Below are positions 27,042 to 35,097 of a stretch of DNA of 64,000 nt, in pieces. Made by a program: the position numbers and the translations under genes. Numbering within the stretch: position 1 is the stretch's first letter; each line of letters starts with the position of its first letter. The stretch comes from Nocardia alba NBRC 108234 (lineage in GTDB: Bacteria > Actinomycetota > Actinomycetes > Mycobacteriales > Mycobacteriaceae): the NCBI RefSeq assembly GCF_001612665.1, contig NZ_BDAX01000007.1, forward strand, positions 81,855 through 145,854, given 5' to 3'. The notes beneath the pieces were generated by a model. That model saw only the letters and a list, made by a program, of their open reading frames with translations. It made no database searches and was not told where the DNA came from.

Positions 27042-28622
27042 TCAGGGACGGCTGAGCGCGTCCACGTTGGCGTTCTCGCCGAGCAGCTTCGACTCCGCCT
27101 TGCCCGAGAGCATCCCCTCCAGCACGTTCTTGCCGATGGCGGCCTCCGGCGGCAGTTCGATCGGGTAGTCGCCGGTGAAGCAGGCGGTGCACAGGCGCGA
27201 GCGCGGCTGCTCGGTGGCGGCGATCATGCCCTCGGTGGAAACGTAGCCGAGGGTGTCGGCGCCGATAGAGCGGCGCACGTTCTCGACCATGTCGGCGTAG
27301 CTGTCGTCGGCGCCGGTGCCGTTGGCGATCAGCTCCGCGCGCGAGGCGAAGTCGATGCCGTAGAAGCAGGGCCACTTCACCGGCGGCGACGCGATGCGCA
27401 CGTGGATCTCGAGCGCACCGGCCTCGCGCAGCATGCGGATCAGCGCGCGCTGGGTATTGCCGCGCACGATCGAGTCGTCGACGACGATGAGCCGTTTGCC
27501 CCGGATCACCTCGCGCAGCGGGTTGAGCTTGAGCCGGATGCCGAGCTGGCGGATCGTCTGGCTGGGCTGGATGAAGGTGCGGCCCACATAGGCGTTCTTC
27601 ATCAGACCCTGGCCGTAGGCGATGCCGGAGCCCTGGGCGTAGCCGACCGCCGCGGGCGTGCCCGACTCGGGCACCGGGATCACCAGGTCGGCGTCGACCG
27701 GATGCTCCTTGGCCAGCTTGCGACCGATCTCCACGCGGGTGGAGTGCACCGATCGACCGGCGATCGTGGTGTCGGGACGGGCCAGGTACACGTACTCGAA
27801 GACGCAACCCTTGGGTTCGGGGTTGGCGAAGCGCATGGAGCGCACACCGTCGGAGTCGATGGCCAGCAGCTCGCCCGGCTCGATCTCGCGGACGAACGCG
27901 GCGCCGACGATATCGAGCGCGGCGGTCTCGGAGGCGACGACCCAGCCACGATCGAGCCTGCCCAGCACCAGCGGGCGCACGCCGTGCGGGTCACGCGCGG
28001 CGTAGAGGGTGTGCTCGTCCATGAAGGTGAGGCAGAACGCGCCACGCAGCTGCGGCAGCAGTTCCATCGCGGCGGCCTCGATGCTGGAATCGGCGGAGGC
28101 GTGCGCCAGGAGCGCGGTGACGATGTCGGAGTCGGAGGTGGCGCCGGTCATCTGCGGCCGACCGTCGATCACGCCGGTGCCGATCAGGCCGAGTTCGCGT
28201 GCGCGACCAGCCAATTCGGCGGTGTTCACCAGGTTGCCGTTGTGGCCGAGCGCCAGGCCGGAGCCGACGGAGGTGGTGCGGAAGATCGGCTGCGCGTTCT
28301 CCCAGGTGACACCACCGGTGGTGGAGTAGCGGCAGTGTCCGACGGCGATATGCCCCGGCATGGCCGCGAGCGTCTGCTCGTCGAAGACCTGGGAGACCAG
28401 GCCGAGATCCTTGAAGACCAAGATCTGGGAACCATCGGAGACGGCGATACCGGCCGCCTCCTGCCCGCGATGCTGCAGGGCGTACAGGCCGTAATAGGTG
28501 AGCTTCGCCACGTCCTCGTCGGGAGCCCAGACGCCGAAGACGCCACACTCCTCGCGAGGGTCGTGCTCGATCTCATCGGGGGTATTGGACGTGGAGACGA
28601 TCGTGGGATCGACGTCGTTCAC
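27042..28622 (-). CDS. purF: Amidophosphoribosyltransferase PurF
   Basis: PurF commits PRPP to purine synthesis by making phosphoribosylamine with glutamine as the nitrogen donor. From GTG 28622 the protein is 526 aa. It carries a propeptide of about 25 residues (VNDVDPTIVSTS onward) that is removed to expose the catalytic Cys26 in EECGVFGVW, as in other propeptide-type PurF enzymes. The glutaminase domain includes HRGQEAAGIAVSDG, and the PRPP-binding loop is VVDDSIVRGNTQ. Cys residues near 260-440 could ligate the Fe-S cluster of this class. The GTG start is favoured by AGGGAGC upstream. A palindrome covers the purF -10 element. Confidence 0.95.
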   Translation of the reverse strand: MNDVDPTIVSTSNTPDEIEHDPREECGVFGVWAPDEDVAKLTYYGLYALQHRGQEAAGIAVSDGSQILVFKDLGLVSQVFDEQTLAAMPGHIAVGHCRYSTTGGVTWENAQPIFRTTSVGSGLALGHNGNLVNTAELAGRARELGLIGTGVIDGRPQMTGATSDSDIVTALLAHASADSSIEAAAMELLPQLRGAFCLTFMDEHTLYAARDPHGVRPLVLGRLDRGWVVASETAALDIVGAAFVREIEPGELLAIDSDGVRSMRFANPEPKGCVFEYVYLARPDTTIAGRSVHSTRVEIGRKLAKEHPVDADLVIPVPESGTPAAVGYAQGSGIAYGQGLMKNAYVGRTFIQPSQTIRQLGIRLKLNPLREVIRGKRLIVVDDSIVRGNTQRALIRMLREAGALEIHVRIASPPVKWPCFYGIDFASRAELIANGTGADDSYADMVENVRRSIGADTLGYVSTEGMIAATEQPRSRLCTACFTGDYPIELPPEAAIGKNVLEGMLSGKAESKLLGENANVDALSRP

Positions 28623-28652
28623 CGTTTGCTCCCTGTTCGGGCGGGCTGGGGG

Positions 28653-28672
28653 CACCCGTCATTCTACGGGTG
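28653..28672 (-). promoter_or_regulatory. Palindrome over the purF -10 element
   Basis: CACCCGT and ACGGGTG form 7-bp arms with a 6-bp spacer. The -10 hexamer TAGAAT (minus strand, 28661-28666) lies in its centre, so a protein bound here would block purF transcription. No purine repressor of this type is encoded nearby. Confidence 0.5.
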
Positions 28673-28754
28673 ATTCATGACTCGACGCGCACCACGGTGC
28701 AAACCCCGCGCAATCGAGCAACGGTGATCGCGCGAATTCCGGCGGAACAGCTGT

Positions 28755-28760
28755 TACGGT
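28755..28760 (+). promoter_or_regulatory. -10 element of the YhgE-like gene, leaderless start
   Basis: TACGGT is followed by 7 nt and GTG 28768, and this spacing selects the start codon. Confidence 0.6.
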
Positions 28761-28767
28761 GCCGATC

Positions 28768-30201
28768 GTGACCACCGAGGGCAGTGCGCACGAACCCGCT
28801 GTATCCCCAGCGTCTCCTGAAGAGAACGCCGATTCGGCGCCGAAGGATTCCGATAGTTCGCGGCGAGGGGAAGCGACGTTGGACACACTCCGGATCCCGG
28901 CCCGGCGCTGGGTCCGGATCGTGCTGGCGCCGACCACCGTTCTCGCGGTCGTGTTGTCCCTGCTCGGCGTGATGTATCTGGCCTACATCTCCGATCCGGA
29001 GGGCAATCTGCACGATTTCCCGATCGTGCTGGTCAATCAGGATGTCGGCGACACCATCGACGTCAACGGCAGGCCCCAGCAGGTCAACTTCGGCAAACAG
29101 GTGGCCGATGCGCTGGTGGCGGGGGTGCCCGCCGATCAGGTCGACCTGCGGGTGGTCGCGATCACCGAGTCCGATCGGCTGATGCGCACGGCCCAGATCT
29201 ACGGCGCCATCATCATCCCCAGCGATTTCAGCAAGCGACTGGGCATTCTCGGGGTGGGCAGCGTGGTCGGCGGCGAGATCGAGCGCCCGATCATCACCGT
29301 GCAGACCAATCCGGGGATGGGCCCGTACTCCGCGGGCATCGTGACCCGCATCGGCGAGCGGGCGATGACGGAGGTGAACGCGCAGGTCGGCAAGCAGCTG
29401 AGCGCGCAGGTCCGCGACACGCTCGCCGCGACGCCCGCGGGCGCGACGCAGCCGCAGATCTCCGGCGCCGCCCAGCTCACACTGGCGCAGCCGATCCACG
29501 TGGTCCAGCAGGACTGGCGACCGCTGGGCGCGGGCGCGGGCCTCGGCCTGACCGCCTTCTTCTACGCGCTGCTGATCCTGATGGCCGGTGTGGTCGGCGC
29601 GATGGTCGTGCACACCATGGTCGACGCCCAACTCGGCTTCCAGCCCACCGAGTACGGCCCCTGGTACGTGCACTACCCGCCGACGCCGATCTCGCGTTTC
29701 CGCACCCTGTTGATCAAGTGGGGCGTGATGATCATCGTGGCCGTCGTGGCCTCACTGATCTATCTGATCGCGGCGAAGGCCCTCGGCGTCTCCGGCGACC
29801 ATCCGACGCAGCTGTTCCTGTTCTCGGTGCTGGCGCTGATCGCGGTCGGCCTGACCTGTATGGCCTCGCTGGCCGCGTTCGGCACCGCGGGCCTGCTGAT
29901 CAACCTGGCTGTCTTCGTCATCCTCGGCCTGCCCTCGTCGAGCGGCACCGTCCCGATCCAGGCCACCCCCACCTACATCGCCTGGCTGGCCGAGTTCGAG
30001 CCGATGCACCAGGTCTACCTGGGCATGCGCTCGATCCTGTACTTCGAATCCGACTACACCGCAGGCCTCGGCCGTGGAATCTGGATGTCGTTGCTCGGCT
30101 TGCTCCTTGCCTTGGTCGGCGGAGTCTTCATCACCAGGTACTACGACTACAAGGGCCTGCACCGGCAGAACCGGATCGCCGAGGAGAACGCCCCCGTCTG
30201 A
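28768..30201 (+). CDS. YhgE/Pip-like ABC-2-type membrane protein
   Basis: This 477-aa membrane protein is of the YhgE/Pip or ABC-2 permease type. It has one membrane span after a charged 45-residue N-terminus (about 49-70, VLAVVLSLLGVMYLAYI), a large extracytoplasmic domain of about 190 residues beginning LVNQDVGDTIDVNGR, and a C-terminal block of about five to six spans (from about 262). This plan is shared with phage-infection protein/YhgE and the SNG1 family. Some relatives act in protein or lipid export, often near T7SS functions, but no ATPase gene is adjacent here. It is divergent from purF and nearly abuts the convergent sterol-carrier gene (1-nt gap). The substrate is unknown. Confidence 0.75.
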   Translation: MTTEGSAHEPAVSPASPEENADSAPKDSDSSRRGEATLDTLRIPARRWVRIVLAPTTVLAVVLSLLGVMYLAYISDPEGNLHDFPIVLVNQDVGDTIDVNGRPQQVNFGKQVADALVAGVPADQVDLRVVAITESDRLMRTAQIYGAIIIPSDFSKRLGILGVGSVVGGEIERPIITVQTNPGMGPYSAGIVTRIGERAMTEVNAQVGKQLSAQVRDTLAATPAGATQPQISGAAQLTLAQPIHVVQQDWRPLGAGAGLGLTAFFYALLILMAGVVGAMVVHTMVDAQLGFQPTEYGPWYVHYPPTPISRFRTLLIKWGVMIIVAVVASLIYLIAAKALGVSGDHPTQLFLFSVLALIAVGLTCMASLAAFGTAGLLINLAVFVILGLPSSSGTVPIQATPTYIAWLAEFEPMHQVYLGMRSILYFESDYTAGLGRGIWMSLLGLLLALVGGVFITRYYDYKGLHRQNRIAEENAPV

Positions 30202-30202
30202 C

Positions 30203-30616
30203 CTAACCGACGCCGGGATCCTCGGTCGCGCGCAGCGCCACGATCGGCAGCCAGGCGGCGATCTCGCGCGCCCGCGACCCCGACGCCGACAGCGCACCGG
30301 ACCCCAGCGCGTCATCGAAATCCAACAGCCCGGTAGCCAGCAGCAACCAGGTCCGCGCATCCGTCTCGACCACATTCGGCGGCGTCCCCCTGGTGTGCCG
30401 CGGCCCCGCGACGCACTGCACAGCCACGAACGGCGGCACCCGCACCTCCACCGAATGCCCCGGCGCACTCCCCGCCAACGCCCGCACCGTCCCCTTCACC
30501 GCCGCCCCCAACTCCCCCCGCCCCGGCTCCGGCAACCCCGGATCCCGCAACCACTCCCCCACGCCCAACACAGCCGCCCGTACCTGCGCGGGATCCACCA
30601 CATTCCGTCCAGCCAT
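30203..30616 (-). CDS. Sterol-carrier (SCP2)-like protein, bacterial type
   Basis: This 137-aa protein has the bacterial SCP domain: an N-terminal helical region, then VKGTVRALAGSAPGHSVEVRVPPFVAVQCV and the closing helix ARTWLLLATGLLDFDDALGSG, each conserved as blocks. Proteins of this type bind a hydrophobic ligand. A gene of this family also stands beside purF in M. tuberculosis (Rv0807). It ends 1 nt from the YhgE-like gene in tail-to-tail orientation. The ligand and role are unknown. Confidence 0.8.
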   Translation of the reverse strand: MAGRNVVDPAQVRAAVLGVGEWLRDPGLPEPGRGELGAAVKGTVRALAGSAPGHSVEVRVPPFVAVQCVAGPRHTRGTPPNVVETDARTWLLLATGLLDFDDALGSGALSASGSRAREIAAWLPIVALRATEDPGVG

Positions 30617-30704
30617 AACCCGAGACGCTACCGACTCGGGACAACCCCGGGCCCTCCAGTCGAATGTCCGAATCGTCTACCCAGTTAGACTTGATTCCGT
30701 AAAA

Positions 30705-30715
30705 TATACTAGACT
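30705..30715 (+). promoter_or_regulatory. hicA promoter region with repeated TAGACT
   Basis: TATACT (30705-30710) and TAGACT (30710-30715) overlap as possible -10 elements 6-11 nt before GTG 30722. TAGACT recurs 24 bp upstream (30686-30691). The stretch 30661-30720 has only 23 G/C of 60. The repeats may be HicB operator elements. Confidence 0.45.
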
Positions 30716-30721
30716 ATTCTG

Positions 30722-30940
30722 GTGATTGCACCGGAACCCACGCGCACCACCTTGAAGCGCCTCGTTGCAGCCGGATTCAGCAGCCGCCCAGGCAAAGGCA
30801 GCCATACCATGTGGATCTGCAAACATGGAGTCGTCACTGTGACCGTGGCTTCCGGGCACAACTCACAGTCGCCTGGAGTAGTGCGGACTGTGAACAAGGC
30901 GATCGCGCAGTGCAAGGAACAATGCACGGAGGAAGCATGA
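30722..30940 (+). CDS. hicA: HicA-type mRNA interferase toxin
   Basis: HicA toxins are small double-stranded-RNA-binding-fold RNases that cleave mRNA and tmRNA when the antitoxin is lost. The 72-aa protein has the HicA layout: TLKRLVAAGFSSRPGKGSHT with the catalytic His in GSH, the strand VVTVTVASGHN, and the final helix TVNKAIAQCKEQ. GTG 30722 is the start; it follows a TAGACT hexamer by 6 nt, so the mRNA is probably leaderless. The stop codon overlaps the next start as ATGA, coupling toxin and antitoxin. The gene pair is inserted between backbone genes and its promoter is AT-rich, consistent with acquisition. Confidence 0.87.
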   Translation: MIAPEPTRTTLKRLVAAGFSSRPGKGSHTMWICKHGVVTVTVASGHNSQSPGVVRTVNKAIAQCKEQCTEEA

Positions 30941-31335
30941 CCACCTACCAGATCGACGTGTCCAGAGACGACCGCTGGTGGATGATCCGAATCCCGCAGT
31001 TGGACGGCGTCAACGGCAACATCGAAGGTCTCACCCAGGCACGTCGCTATGCCGACATCACCAAGGAAGCAACCGACTACATCTGCACAGTCGCCGACGT
31101 GGCTCCCTCAACTGTCGAACTCGCCATAACTGCCCATGTCGGCGATACGGACGTGACAGCTGCCGCCGAAGAAGTCTCACAAGCCCGCGCGGAGGCCGCC
31201 CGCCAGGAAGCGCATGCAATGAGGGTCGCGACGGCGACCGCGCGGCGATTGGCGGCGGACGGCGTACCAGTCCGCGATATCGGCGCCGTTCTCGGCGTGA
31301 CATTCCAGCGGGCATCACAATTGGCCAATTCCTGA
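30937..31335 (+). CDS. hicB: HicB-type antitoxin with C-terminal HTH
   Basis: HicB neutralises HicA and autorepresses the operon. The 132-aa protein starts at ATG 30937 (MTTYQIDVSRDDRWWMI), overlapping the hicA stop codon. The N-terminal half is the degraded-RNase-H HicB fold (IRIPQLDGVNGNIEGLTQAR). The C-terminal half carries a helix-turn-helix, RRLAADGVPVRDIGAVLGV followed by FQRASQLANS, typical of actinobacterial HicB-like antitoxins. The next gene starts 77 nt further on from its own promoter. Confidence 0.82.
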   Translation: MTTYQIDVSRDDRWWMIRIPQLDGVNGNIEGLTQARRYADITKEATDYICTVADVAPSTVELAITAHVGDTDVTAAAEEVSQARAEAARQEAHAMRVATATARRLAADGVPVRDIGAVLGVTFQRASQLANS

Positions 31336-31400
31336 CCCGCAGCTTCAAGGATCCTGGCGTATTTTCATCGCCCGGCGGCATTGATTCGCGCGGCTCGTCG

Positions 31401-31406
31401 TACATT
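31401..31406 (+). promoter_or_regulatory. -10 element of the alpha/beta hydrolase, leaderless start
   Basis: TACATT is followed by 6 nt and the ATG at 31413. No ribosome binding site is visible. Confidence 0.5.
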
Positions 31407-31412
31407 CGTCCT

Positions 31413-32279
31413 ATGAGTGTCACCGGTCCCCTAGAGCCGACCACGTTGCGATTGCGCAGTGCCGACGGGCTCACCCTGGTCGCCGACAGCTTCGGCGCGG
31501 AGAACGGCCCGTTGGTCGTGATGCTGCACGGTGGTGGGCAGAACCGGTTTTCCTGGAAGCGGACCGGGCGGGCGCTCGCGGCGGCGGGGATGCGGGTTGT
31601 CACCGTGGACGCGCGCGGGCACGGCGACAGCGATTGGTCGCCGACCGCCGACTACGGCCGGACCGCGATGATCGCCGACCTGCACGCCGTCCTCGCACAG
31701 CTCGGCGCGACACCGGACGCGGGCGCGGTGGTCGTCGGGGCGAGCATGGGCGGGATCACGGGACTGCTCGCCACCGCGACGCCGGGCGGGAGCGCGATCC
31801 GCGCGCTCGTCCTGGTCGACATCGTGCCCCGCTCGGAGTCCGCCGGCGTGAGCCGCGTCATGGATTTCCTCGGCAAGCACCGCGACGGCTTCGACACTCT
31901 CGACCAGGTGGCCGACGCGGTCGCCGCCTACCTGCCGCACCGCCCGCGCCCCGACAACGCCGACGGCCTGCTGCGCAACCTGCGCGAGCGCGACGGCCGC
32001 TGGTACTGGCACTGGGACCCGGACCTGATCAGCGACGTCAACGAGGACCCGGACGCCCGCATCGTCGAGATGGAGGCCGCCACCGAGGCCCTGACCATCC
32101 CGGTCATGCTGATCCGCGGCGGCAAGTCCGATGTCGTCAGCGACGAGGGCGCCGCGGCCTTCCTCGCGCTCGCACCGCATGCCCGCCTGGCCGAGATCAG
32201 CACGGCGGCCCACACTGCCGCGGGCGACGACAACGACGCCTTCACCGAGGCCGTCGCCGGTTTCGTCGCCACGGCCTGA
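31413..32279 (+). CDS. Alpha/beta hydrolase
   Basis: This 288-aa soluble hydrolase has the canonical fold. The oxyanion block MLHGGGQNRFSWKRTGRAL is followed by VTVDARGHGDSD, the nucleophile elbow VGASMGGITG (Ser), and an acidic residue after VMLIRGGKSDVVSDEG. The catalytic His is probably that in STAAHTAAGDDNDAF. These marks resemble the haloperoxidase/esterase and BpoB-like branch. The start is ATG 31413, after TACATT. The gene follows hicAB and ends 4 nt from the convergent CPBP protease. The substrate cannot be told from sequence. Confidence 0.88.
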   Translation: MSVTGPLEPTTLRLRSADGLTLVADSFGAENGPLVVMLHGGGQNRFSWKRTGRALAAAGMRVVTVDARGHGDSDWSPTADYGRTAMIADLHAVLAQLGATPDAGAVVVGASMGGITGLLATATPGGSAIRALVLVDIVPRSESAGVSRVMDFLGKHRDGFDTLDQVADAVAAYLPHRPRPDNADGLLRNLRERDGRWYWHWDPDLISDVNEDPDARIVEMEAATEALTIPVMLIRGGKSDVVSDEGAAAFLALAPHARLAEISTAAHTAAGDDNDAFTEAVAGFVATA

Positions 32280-32283
32280 GCCG

Positions 32284-32913
32284 CTAGCGCCGCAGCCCGT
32301 CGACCCATCGCGCAGCGGTGGGCGCGAGCGCTGCCCCGGCGTTGATCGCCAGATGCAGCAGCGCGGGCGCGGTGGCGCTGCCCGACCGACGGCGCAGTTC
32401 GGTGAAGACGAGCCCGGCCACCGTCGTGGCCAGAATCGTCGGCAGCACCGGATCGTCGGCGGCTCTCGCCGGTTGGATGTGCCAGAGGCCGAAGTCGAGG
32501 GCGCTGATCACGCAAGCCGCCGGCCCGGCGCCCTCGGCGAGCAGGGGATCGAGAGTCCCCCGGAAGATCGCTTCCTCGGCCAAGACCGTTCCGACGGGAA
32601 TGTGCAGGGCTATCCATTCGAGGGTCGAGGTCTCGGGTGCCCGGACGGCGATCTCGAGTGGGAGGCGTCGCAGCGACGGAATCGCCAGGGCAACGGCGTA
32701 ACCGGCGAGCACGATCCCCCCGCTGGCGATTCCCCACCGAAAACCACTGGGCGACAACCAATTCGGGCTACCACGAAAGAGTTTCACATATGCCGTCGCG
32801 AAGGCCGTGTTCGCGACGGTGCGACCGCGCAGGGGGAGCTCGAGCGCGGGCAGGACCCGGTTGCTCCACAGCGGCGGAAAGACCAGTGCCGCGGCACTTT
32901 CGAGTCGCCTCAC
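32284..32913 (-). CDS. CPBP family intramembrane metalloprotease
   Basis: CPBP (Abi) proteins are membrane glutamic/metal proteases related to Rce1. The 209-aa protein shows the three motifs: EEAIFRG (motif 1, EExxxR), FGLWH (motif 2) and HLAINAG (motif 3). Four or more hydrophobic segments lie between. The start is GTG 32913, overlapping the stop codon of the upstream Abhydrolase_9 gene as GTGA, so the two are coupled. A longer upstream frame reads out of phase inside that gene and is discarded. The substrate is unknown; the adjacent membrane hydrolase is one candidate partner. Confidence 0.88.
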   Translation of the reverse strand: MRRLESAAALVFPPLWSNRVLPALELPLRGRTVANTAFATAYVKLFRGSPNWLSPSGFRWGIASGGIVLAGYAVALAIPSLRRLPLEIAVRAPETSTLEWIALHIPVGTVLAEEAIFRGTLDPLLAEGAGPAACVISALDFGLWHIQPARAADDPVLPTILATTVAGLVFTELRRRSGSATAPALLHLAINAGAALAPTAARWVDGLRR

Positions 32914-34640
32914 TTCACCTCGCGCTCGTAGATCTCCGCTGATTCCAGTGCGGCACGGATCCTTTCGACGATCTCGGCGGTCAACCCGGGCGGTGCCGCG
33001 ACGGCTAACCACCCGTCCAGCACCAAACTCCCGTACCGATGCCCGTGCCCGTCGACCACCCCCTGCGCGTTCGTGAGATCGGCCGTGACCTGCCAGAATG
33101 TCACGAAGGGCGCCCACCGCATCTGGGTCGACACATCGGAACCGCGTGGCTCGCTCAACCAATCCGGCCGCGTGAAGATCAGATCGGCAGACCACCACAC
33201 GATCGGGTCGGAGGGATGTTGCAGGTAGGCGATGCGTGGTTCGCGCCACGGCTCCGCACTGGCGAAATCGGTCGCGTCATCGGCGAAGCGAACGACCAGC
33301 CCGTCCGCGTACACCGGCGCCACCTCGGGCGAGCCCGGATCGCGACGATCCACGAACTGCCGCCACAACCGATTCGAATTCGGCGGGCCGACCCACAACG
33401 CCCCATCGACCTCCTCGCGAAGATCGCCGAGCCCGCCGAACGCCTCCTCCGACCCCTGCGAACCCAGACTCTCCCCGTAGACGAACAGCTTCGGCCGATG
33501 CCCCTGCGGCTGGGCCGACCACCGCTGGTACACCGCGTCGAACAGCTCCCGGCTGGCCGCGGCCGCCTTCTCCCGGTCCGACAGGAACGAGAGCACGCTG
33601 GGCAGATACGAGAATTGGGTCGCCACGATCGCCGTATCCCCGCCGTAGAGATATTCGATCGCGCCCGCGGCCATCCCGTTGACCCACCCCGTGCCCGTGG
33701 TGGTCACCACCACCATCGCCTCCCGGTCGAAGGCGTCGGTCCGCTCGAGTTCGGCGACGGCCAACTGCGCCGCGGTCCGGTCGCGAGTCACCGACTCCAA
33801 CCCCACGTAGGCCCGAATGGGCTCGCGCGCGGGCTTTCCCGTCACCTCGGCGATCGCGGCGGCATTGGGCCCGTTGGACACGAACCACCGCCCCTCGAAC
33901 CCCAGCGTCGGCCACGGCGCCAGCGAGACCGGACTTCCCGATCGTTCCGGCGCGATCGGCTGCACCGCGTACGGCGTGGTCCGATCGTTGCGCACGCTGA
34001 ACGCCGAGTTGGCCACCGCGAAGAACGCCCGCGAGGCGACACCGTTGAAGATCGTCACCGCGAGCACCACCAGCACCAGCAACCCGACAGCGGGCGCCAC
34101 CTCGCGCGGCACCCGCACCCACCGGTTGAGCTGGCGGGCCAGGCCGAGCACCATGACGCGCACCGTCCGATACGCGGCCACCACCGCCACGCCGACGGCC
34201 ACGCTGAGCAGCCCGGTCCGCAGATAGGCGGGCGTCGTGGTGCCCGCCATCCCCATCAGCGAGGTGATCTCGCGCTGCCACCGCGCCGACTGCACCAGCA
34301 TCAGCGCCGCGACCAGCGCACACCCCACCAGCACCGTCGCCTTGATCGCGTATCGCAGCCGGTCGGACGGGCTCGGAATCGGAATCCGCGACCGCACCCA
34401 GCGCCGGAACACCCATTCGAGCACACACCCGAGCCCATAGCCGATCGCGGCGTTGATCCCGCTGATCAGCCCCTGGAACAGCCAGTCACGCGGCACCAGC
34501 GACGGCGTCACCGACAGCGCGAAGAACAGCGTCGCCAGCACCAATCCGACATAGTTCAGATCGACCACGACCTCGACGCGCCGCACCACCGCGGCGCCGC
34601 GCGAACGCAGCATCGCGAAGGTCGAAGCGTGCTCGGTCAC
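32910..34640 (-). CDS. Abhydrolase_9 (DUF2319) membrane alpha/beta hydrolase, copy 1
   Basis: This 576-aa protein combines an N-terminal membrane domain of about five spans (Abhydrolase_9_N; starts near residue 30 with NYVGLVLATLFFALSVTPS) with a C-terminal alpha/beta hydrolase domain from about 225. The nucleophile is Ser in VYGESLGSQGSEEAFG (about residue 390), and His in VDGHGHRYGSLVLD near the C-terminus probably completes the triad. The substrate is unknown; relatives in mycolata are membrane-bound esterases or lipases. It is paralogous to the gene at 35098-36867, with the same order of motifs and closely similar text throughout. It is coupled to the CPBP protease gene downstream. Confidence 0.87.
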   Translation of the reverse strand: MTEHASTFAMLRSRGAAVVRRVEVVVDLNYVGLVLATLFFALSVTPSLVPRDWLFQGLISGINAAIGYGLGCVLEWVFRRWVRSRIPIPSPSDRLRYAIKATVLVGCALVAALMLVQSARWQREITSLMGMAGTTTPAYLRTGLLSVAVGVAVVAAYRTVRVMVLGLARQLNRWVRVPREVAPAVGLLVLVVLAVTIFNGVASRAFFAVANSAFSVRNDRTTPYAVQPIAPERSGSPVSLAPWPTLGFEGRWFVSNGPNAAAIAEVTGKPAREPIRAYVGLESVTRDRTAAQLAVAELERTDAFDREAMVVVTTTGTGWVNGMAAGAIEYLYGGDTAIVATQFSYLPSVLSFLSDREKAAAASRELFDAVYQRWSAQPQGHRPKLFVYGESLGSQGSEEAFGGLGDLREEVDGALWVGPPNSNRLWRQFVDRRDPGSPEVAPVYADGLVVRFADDATDFASAEPWREPRIAYLQHPSDPIVWWSADLIFTRPDWLSEPRGSDVSTQMRWAPFVTFWQVTADLTNAQGVVDGHGHRYGSLVLDGWLAVAAPPGLTAEIVERIRAALESAEIYEREVK

Positions 34641-34769
34641 CGCCCCAGTATGGCGGCCGATAGGAGCCGATCACCGGATTTGTCACTGCGGGGCCGCTCA
34701 CAAACTACGTACCGCGCTCGAGTAGTTGTACGCGCGATCGCAACGCTTCGGATCAGCACACTGAGAACC

Positions 34770-35054
34770 ATGAGCACAAACACCAAGCCGAAGAACACCT
34801 CGGCCTATGTGGCCCAGGCCGCGATCGCGTTCGTTGTCAGCCTGTTCGGCACCGGCGCCGGAATCGCGTACCTGCCGTTGGACACCTGGCAGCGCGGGTT
34901 CCTCGCGATGTCGGGCCTGTTCCTGGTGACCAGCTGCTTCACTCTCGCCAAGGTCGTGCGCGACCAGCAGGAAACTCAGACACTGATCGGGCGGATCGAC
35001 GAGGCGCGGCTGGAACAGCTGATCGCCGAGCGTAATTCGTTCAAATCTGTGTAG
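34770..35054 (+). CDS. YiaAB two-helix inner membrane protein
   Basis: This 94-aa protein is a YiaAB two-helix domain protein. The helices are about 13-37 (YVAQAAIAFVVSLFGTGAGI) and 43-62 (GFLAMSGLFLVTSCFTLA), separated by the short loop AYLPLDTWQR, followed by a charged helix KVVRDQQETQTLIGRIDEAR. The start is ATG 34770; the longer frame before it is antisense to the Abhydrolase_9 gene and not coding. It stands between the two paralogous Abhydrolase_9 genes on the opposite strand. The function of YiaAB proteins is unknown. Confidence 0.85.
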   Translation: MSTNTKPKNTSAYVAQAAIAFVVSLFGTGAGIAYLPLDTWQRGFLAMSGLFLVTSCFTLAKVVRDQQETQTLIGRIDEARLEQLIAERNSFKSV

Positions 35055-35059
35055 TGAGC

Positions 35060-35090
35060 CCGGGCGCCGATCGAGGGGTTCGGCGCCCGG
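35060..35090. terminator. Bidirectional terminator, YiaAB gene and Abhydrolase_9 copy 2
   Basis: An 11-bp perfect stem (35060-35070 with 35080-35090) with a 9-nt loop fills the 43-bp gap between these convergent genes. Confidence 0.8.
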
Positions 35091-35097
35091 CGGTTCG

